A stretch of DNA of 8,774 nt from JADDRA01 sp038233555. GTDB lineage: Bacteria; Actinomycetota; Acidimicrobiia; Acidimicrobiales; CADCSY01. The translations under genes were made by a program, and so were the position numbers. The notes beneath the pieces were generated by a model. The model was not told where the DNA came from. It saw nothing but the letters and a program-made list of their open reading frames with translations, and did not search any database. This document shows, piece by piece, positions 4,935 to 8,774 of this stretch (position 1 is its first letter; the number at the start of each line of letters is the position of its first letter). The stretch lies in contig JBBSLT010000097.1 of NCBI GenBank assembly GCA_038233555.1, positions 1 to 8,774 of the forward strand. Reading direction: 5' to 3'.

Positions 4935-6770
4935 ATGCAACCAGCGTGGCCCCAAGCTAGTCTCAGCCGCCGCCGACTCCTCCAGTTGGTCGGCATCGCC
5001 GGAGGGGGCATCGCCCTCGGCCCCGGCAGGCTACTGAGAGCCGGGCCGGCTTCGGCGGCCAGCTCTACGGCATGGAGCGATGCCGCCTCGTGGGGCGGCG
5101 CCGTGCCCGGGCCGAACGACGTGGCCACCGTGAGGGGCTCGGTCGTGCTCGACGTGAGTACCCGGGTGGCGGGCGTGGTCATCGAGCCGGGAGGGGCGCT
5201 GATCTTCGCACCCACCAACTCTGTGGCCCTGGAGAGCAGCGGCAACGTCGTGGTCAAGGGCTTGCTCACCATGCGTCCCAGCACCTCGGCGGTACACCGC
5301 CTGGTCTTCGTCGACGTCGACGAAGCCGCCTTCGTCGGCAGCGGCATGAACGTGGTGGCCTCCGACGTCGGTCTCTGGGTCATGGACGCAGGCAAGCTCG
5401 ACCTGGTCGGAGAGGCCAAGACGCCCTGGGCCAGGTTGGCCGGCGACGGCGTGGCGGGAGACTCCGTGCTGCGCCTCGACCGGGTTCCGACGGGGTGGAA
5501 GGTCGGCGATCGGATCGTCGTGGTGCCCACCACCGCCCCGGCCCGCGGGAGAGACGCCTCGTGGGCGGGCTTCTCGGAGACCACCATCACCAGCGTGTCG
5601 GGGTCCAGCGTCACCTTGGACACACCGCTGTCCTTCAACCACCCCAAGGTCGCCGGCGCCTGGACCGCAGAGGTGTTGAACCTCACGCGCAACGTCGAGG
5701 TGGAGGGCACTGCCGCGGGCCGCTCCCACGTCTTCATCCGCTCCACCTCGACCCAGGGCTTCTCCCACGTGGCCCTGCGCCATATGGGCCCACGGAAGGG
5801 GGGAGAGAAGATTCTGGGGCGGTGGCCGGTGCACTTCCACTTCTCGGGGGAGGCCAGCCGCGGTACCCGACTCGACGGCGTCGTGGTCAGCGAAGCCGGG
5901 AGCCATGCCTTCGTCCCTCACGAGAGCCACGGCCTGACCTTGAGCGGCTGCATCGCCTACCACTGTGAAGAGCATGCCTTCTGGTGGGACGAGGGCGAGC
6001 CGACCGACGACATCCTCATGGAAGGTTGCGTAGCGGCACGTGTCCACTCCGCTACCTTCGGTGTCGCCGGATTTTATCTGGCCAAGGGGGCGCGCAACGT
6101 CATCCGAGACTGCATCGCGGTGGGGGCCGACGCCCCCCACGGGTCCGGGCTCATCTCACCAGCGGCGATCTCCGACGGCGACTGGACGGTCGAGCGCTGT
6201 GTCGGTCACAACAACCGCCACGCCGGCTACAAGGCCTACCTCAACACCAACAGAGCGGCCAACAAGGTGGTCTCGGGGCTGGTGGCGTACCACAACAACA
6301 TCGGCATCGACCACGGCGCCTACAAGAACAACTGGCGCTACGAGGACTTCACCCTCTACGGAAACAGCTACGCCGGCGTGGAGCTGGCCGCCACCTCCCA
6401 GTCCAAGGGCATCGTGTTCAGCAACGGGATCATCGACGGTGCGGGCCAAGGTGTCTACGGCGTGGTGAACGGCAGACACGTCAACATCAGCGACTACCCG
6501 ACGGTCTTTCGCTCCTGCTCGTTCCGGGCCAACTTGGTGGCAGCGCTGGCCGTGGCCCTGCCCCACCCGAAAGTGCCCGATCTCATCGACCTCATCGACT
6601 GCAACATCGAGGGCAACGAGCTGTGGCTGATCGACAATGCTCATCCTGCCTGCCGTATCCGCTTCCAAGACGCCACCCACGGCACCATCAGCGCCCGGCC
6701 CAAGGGTTCCCTCGGTATCTTGACCCCGCAGTGGAACGCGGCCGTCGAGCAGATCGCCCCCTTCGCCTGA
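4935..6770 (+). CDS. Tat-exported G8-domain / parallel beta-helix protein (CEMIP/TMEM2-like)
   Basis: A 611-residue exported protein. LSRRRLLQLVG (10-20) is a twin-arginine motif, followed by a hydrophobic stretch and a likely ASA-type cleavage near residue 41, so it should be exported folded. From about residue 45, AWSDAASWGGAVPGPNDVATV followed by VVLDVSTRVAGVVIEPGGAL is a G8 domain. Further along come VGDRIVVVPT (about 190), SETTITSVSGSSVTLDTPL, and RWPVHFHFSG (296 onward, with H300 and H302), then HESHGLTLSGCIAYHCEEHAFWWDEG and many right-handed beta-helix turns (NNRHAGYKAYLN, AYHNNIGIDHG) to the C-terminus. The same order of G8, VGD, HFH and HG...HA motifs occurs in animal CEMIP and TMEM2, which are hyaluronan-degrading or hyaluronan-binding. 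A role on an extracellular polysaccharide is inferred; activity and substrate are unknown. ATG 4935 is used because an earlier in-frame ATG at 4878 lies inside the divergent gene and precedes an unlikely long n-region. The Shine-Dalgarno is weak. Confidence 0.85.
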   Translation: MQPAWPQASLSRRRLLQLVGIAGGGIALGPGRLLRAGPASAASSTAWSDAASWGGAVPGPNDVATVRGSVVLDVSTRVAGVVIEPGGALIFAPTNSVALESSGNVVVKGLLTMRPSTSAVHRLVFVDVDEAAFVGSGMNVVASDVGLWVMDAGKLDLVGEAKTPWARLAGDGVAGDSVLRLDRVPTGWKVGDRIVVVPTTAPARGRDASWAGFSETTITSVSGSSVTLDTPLSFNHPKVAGAWTAEVLNLTRNVEVEGTAAGRSHVFIRSTSTQGFSHVALRHMGPRKGGEKILGRWPVHFHFSGEASRGTRLDGVVVSEAGSHAFVPHESHGLTLSGCIAYHCEEHAFWWDEGEPTDDILMEGCVAARVHSATFGVAGFYLAKGARNVIRDCIAVGADAPHGSGLISPAAISDGDWTVERCVGHNNRHAGYKAYLNTNRAANKVVSGLVAYHNNIGIDHGAYKNNWRYEDFTLYGNSYAGVELAATSQSKGIVFSNGIIDGAGQGVYGVVNGRHVNISDYPTVFRSCSFRANLVAALAVALPHPKVPDLIDLIDCNIEGNELWLIDNAHPACRIRFQDATHGTISARPKGSLGILTPQWNAAVEQIAPFA

Positions 6771-7888
6771 CCGAGGCTCCGCGGCGCATCGTCCACGTGG
6801 TACCGAGCGAGTTGGGCCGGGGGGCGCAGGTCTACCTTCGGGCCCTATGCGACCTCCTCGACGGCGCCCCGGACGAGCACGTCGTCGCCACCGTCTTTTC
6901 CTCCGACGGTGGCGCCCTCGGCGGCCATCGCCGCCTGGGCATCCGCCCGGGCCGTCTCCGCCAGGCCGGCTTCGATCCTCGAGCGCTGGTCTCGTTGACC
7001 AGGTACCTCCGCTCCCTGGAGCCCGCCCTGGTGGTGGCCCATGGCGGTGAGGCTATGAAGTACGCCGCCCTCACCCCGACACCGGCACCAGTGGTGTACT
7101 ACCGGATCGGGACCTCGACGGCGGCGGCCCGGCGCGGGTGGCGACGCACGCTCTATCGCACGCTGGCCCGCCGGCTGGCGGCAGTCGCCGCCGTCTCGGA
7201 GGCGGCCGCCGTCGAGGCCACGGAGTTGTTGGGACTCGATGCCGAGGCGGTCGTGGTCGTCCGCAACGGCAGGGACCCGTCGGACTACCCGGCCCATCCG
7301 CCCGCATCAGGGGGCGGACCTGAGTTGAAGCTGGTCTTCGTCGGCCACCTCAACCCCGGTAAGCAGCCGGATCGCTTCGTCGAGCTGGTCGCCGCCCTGC
7401 GAGCCCGGGGGATCGCCGTCGAGGCGACCATGATCGGAGGCGGGCCGCTGCTGGAGGAGATCCGCCCGGCGGCACACGCCCAGGGCATCGACGTGCTGGG
7501 CCAGCGCGACGACGTGCCCGCCCTGCTGGGGAGCTTCGACGTGCTGGTGTTCACCAGCGCCTCGGCGGGCGAGGGCATGCCCGGCGTGCTCATCGAGGCC
7601 GGGTTGGCGGGGCTGGCGGTCGTGGCCACCGACGTGCCCGGCGCCCGGGAGGTCATCGACCACGGCGTGACCGGTCTGGTCGTACCGGTCGACGACCAGG
7701 GCGCTCTGGTCGAGGCGGTGTGCCGGCTGGTTTTCGATCCAGACCTGCGCTCGGCCATGGGCGCCGCTGCTCGGCGCCGGTGCTGCGAATCCTTCAGCCT
7801 GGCCGCCAGCGCGACCCGCTGGAGCGAGCTCATCGACGAGGTGGCGCGGTCCCAGCCGGCCGTCGGCGGCGGCGGCCGGGCTCCCTAG
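6731..7888 (+). CDS. GT4-type glycosyltransferase (group 1, GT-B fold)
   Basis: A protein of about 385 residues, typical for GT-B retaining glycosyltransferases, which move a sugar from a nucleotide donor to a cytoplasmic acceptor. The N-terminal lobe starts RRIVHVVPSELGRGAQVYLRAL (18-39), followed by LVVAHGGEAMKYA and AAVSEAAAVEA. The C-terminal donor-binding lobe starts LKLVFVGHLNPGKQPDRFVEL with K211, followed by ATMIGGGP, DVLGQRDDVPALLGSFDVLVF, and EGMPGVLIEAG, which gives the E281-x7-E289 pair of the GT4 family. ATDVPGAREVI and TGLVVPVDD follow. The start is uncertain: no ATG or GTG precedes the first beta strand except GTG 6731, 40 bases inside the beta-helix gene and without a Shine-Dalgarno. 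A CTG at 6767 overlaps the TGA as CTGA. GTG 6797 would remove part of the first strand. The gene is probably translationally coupled to the beta-helix gene. The product linkage cannot be predicted. Confidence 0.87.
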   Translation: MERGRRADRPLRLTEAPRRIVHVVPSELGRGAQVYLRALCDLLDGAPDEHVVATVFSSDGGALGGHRRLGIRPGRLRQAGFDPRALVSLTRYLRSLEPALVVAHGGEAMKYAALTPTPAPVVYYRIGTSTAAARRGWRRTLYRTLARRLAAVAAVSEAAAVEATELLGLDAEAVVVVRNGRDPSDYPAHPPASGGGPELKLVFVGHLNPGKQPDRFVELVAALRARGIAVEATMIGGGPLLEEIRPAAHAQGIDVLGQRDDVPALLGSFDVLVFTSASAGEGMPGVLIEAGLAGLAVVATDVPGAREVIDHGVTGLVVPVDDQGALVEAVCRLVFDPDLRSAMGAAARRRCCESFSLAASATRWSELIDEVARSQPAVGGGGRAP

Positions 7889-7897
7889 CTCAGCCGG

Positions 7898-8774
7898 TCA
7901 GCACGTCGTGGCCACGGCGGTGGCGCCGCTGAAGTTGCTCTGGCCGAGGTAGCGGTCGACGACGTTGTCGCACACGACCACTCCCTGGACCAAGTTGGTG
8001 GGGTCTCGCAGCAAGATGTTCACGAAGCCTTTCCCGCCGTCTGGCCCAGAGCCAGGGCCGGTGACGGTGTTGGCGACAACCGCCACGTCGCTGACGTTGC
8101 CGCCCCGGCCGACGAAGAGGAAGTAGTTCCGGAAGCCGTCCGCCTCGTTTCTCACGATGTCGATGCCAGAGACCTCCTTGGCGTGCTCAATGTCGAAGAC
8201 CGAACGGGCCACGCCGCTCACCTGGTTGTCCTCGATGAGCACGTCGACCACCCAGCGAGAGATCGACACCCCTTGACGACCGTTGCGCTCCAAGGTGTTC
8301 CCCACGATCCTCACGTCGCTGGTCGTGGGGAAGTCTCGGCCGCCCGTATCCAGATCGATGAAGTCGCCCCAGGTGTCTCGGATGTGCATCCCCTCGATCA
8401 AGAGACCGTCGACGCCTTTGGCCGCTATCCCCGAACCCAAGGCTTTCCTCCGAGAGTAGGCCTGACCGTTGTTCCCGGCGTCGGGGTTGGCTCCCACGAT
8501 CTCGAAGCCCCGGAAGGTGATGTCGGAGCCTCCGGTGACGAGGAAGACCTTGTCGCCGTCGCCATCACCGTCGCGCTGGAGTACCACCGCCGTGCCGTCG
8601 CCCTGGATGGTCAGGCCCCGGCGATCGAAGATTTCGACGGTCTCCTCCACCACGTAGTGGCCCGACAGCTGGAGCGTCCCTCCGTCGGGGGTGGCGTCGA
8701 TCAGATCGGCCAAGCTCGCTGGGGCGGATTGGGCGGTGGCGACGTCTCCCAGGAGGAAGGCAAGCACCACCACG
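7898..8774 (-). CDS. Secreted right-handed beta-helix protein, 5' end cut by window edge
   Basis: At least 291 residues; the reading frame runs off the right edge, so the start is missing. The visible N-terminus, VVVLAFLLGDVATAQSAPASL, is the hydrophobic core and cleavage site of a signal peptide whose basic n-region lies outside. The mature part begins LADLIDATPDGGTLQLSGHYVVEETVEI, the usual opening of pectate-lyase-like or polygalacturonase-like beta-helices. Coils follow: GLTIQGDGTAVVLQ, SDITFRGFEIVGAN, VDGLLIEGMHIRDT, SDVRIVGNTLERNG, VVDVLIEDNQVSG, GIDIVRNEADGF, VSDVAVVANTVTG, VVVCDNVVDRYLG. A DGDGDGDK stretch could bind Ca2+. It ends VATTC, so the C-terminal Cys may pair with the Cys in VVVCDNV and lock the last coil. 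No definite catalytic motif is seen, so it could be a lyase, hydrolase, epimerase or binding protein. It converges with the glycosyltransferase, leaving 9 bp between the stops. Confidence 0.83.
   Translation of the reverse strand, partial: VVVLAFLLGDVATAQSAPASLADLIDATPDGGTLQLSGHYVVEETVEIFDRRGLTIQGDGTAVVLQRDGDGDGDKVFLVTGGSDITFRGFEIVGANPDAGNNGQAYSRRKALGSGIAAKGVDGLLIEGMHIRDTWGDFIDLDTGGRDFPTTSDVRIVGNTLERNGRQGVSISRWVVDVLIEDNQVSGVARSVFDIEHAKEVSGIDIVRNEADGFRNYFLFVGRGGNVSDVAVVANTVTGPGSGPDGGKGFVNILLRDPTNLVQGVVVCDNVVDRYLGQSNFSGATAVATTC

Noticed and set aside
4898..5746. Long open minus-strand extension upstream of the acyltransferase (frame open to 5746)
   Set aside because: It is antisense to the well-supported G8/beta-helix gene and its translation is low-complexity Ser/Thr/Pro/Ala without motifs; the acyltransferase fold starts at 4897.
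5031..6140. 369-codon minus-strand frame inside the G8/beta-helix gene
   Set aside because: Antisense shadow caused by high GC; His/Gly/Asp-rich text without domain features.
5984..6730. N-terminal extension of the glycosyltransferase frame
   Set aside because: The frame is open, but the translation is Arg/His/Gln-rich shadow sequence of the beta-helix gene and no GT-B domain needs it.

Overview
The window looks like a chromosomal segment of a high-GC actinobacterium. The best guess is an uncultured or environmental member of the Acidimicrobiia. This is inferred from the strong G/C third-position bias on both strands, a Thr/Val/Pro linker of the TTTTTVP type that is very common in secreted proteins of that class, a leaderless-looking promoter with only a -10 box, GTG starts, and Tat export. 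No rRNA, tRNA, CRISPR array, insertion sequence or phage gene is visible.

Left third (about 1-2640): a small toxin/defence-type island in which two of the five genes are broken. A class II Fic (AMPylase) gene on the + strand needs two frame corrections to read through. Converging on it is a minus-strand operon: ribbon-helix-helix antitoxin, MazF/PemK toxin, then a Uma2-type putative nuclease. The operon starts at a compact leaderless promoter (TATGAT, 8 nt before the ATG) whose -10 box lies exactly between two TCGCCA repeats. Divergent from it is a broken + strand gene. Its two halves look like a small partner protein and the C-terminus of an AbiEii-like nucleotidyltransferase, probably joined by an internal deletion. 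A perfect 11-bp stem hairpin then closes the island.

Middle (2705-4216): one minus-strand gene for a secreted six-bladed PD40/TolB-like beta-propeller, with a Thr-rich linker and a C-terminal domain containing two cysteines. A roughly 105-base gap follows, holding only small hairpins.

Right half (4217-8774): genes that suggest extracellular or cell-surface glycan metabolism. A PglD/NeuD-type sugar acyltransferase (minus) is head-to-head, only 37 bp apart, with a Tat-exported G8-domain/parallel beta-helix protein related to the CEMIP/TMEM2 family (plus). A GT4-type glycosyltransferase follows in the same direction and overlaps or abuts it. A second secreted beta-helix protein converges from the right and is cut by the window edge. 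My working inference is that the glycosyltransferase and acyltransferase build or decorate a glycan, while the two exported beta-helix proteins bind, cut or modify it outside the cell. The substrate cannot be read from the sequence. The most distinctive gene is the bacterial CEMIP-like G8/beta-helix protein.
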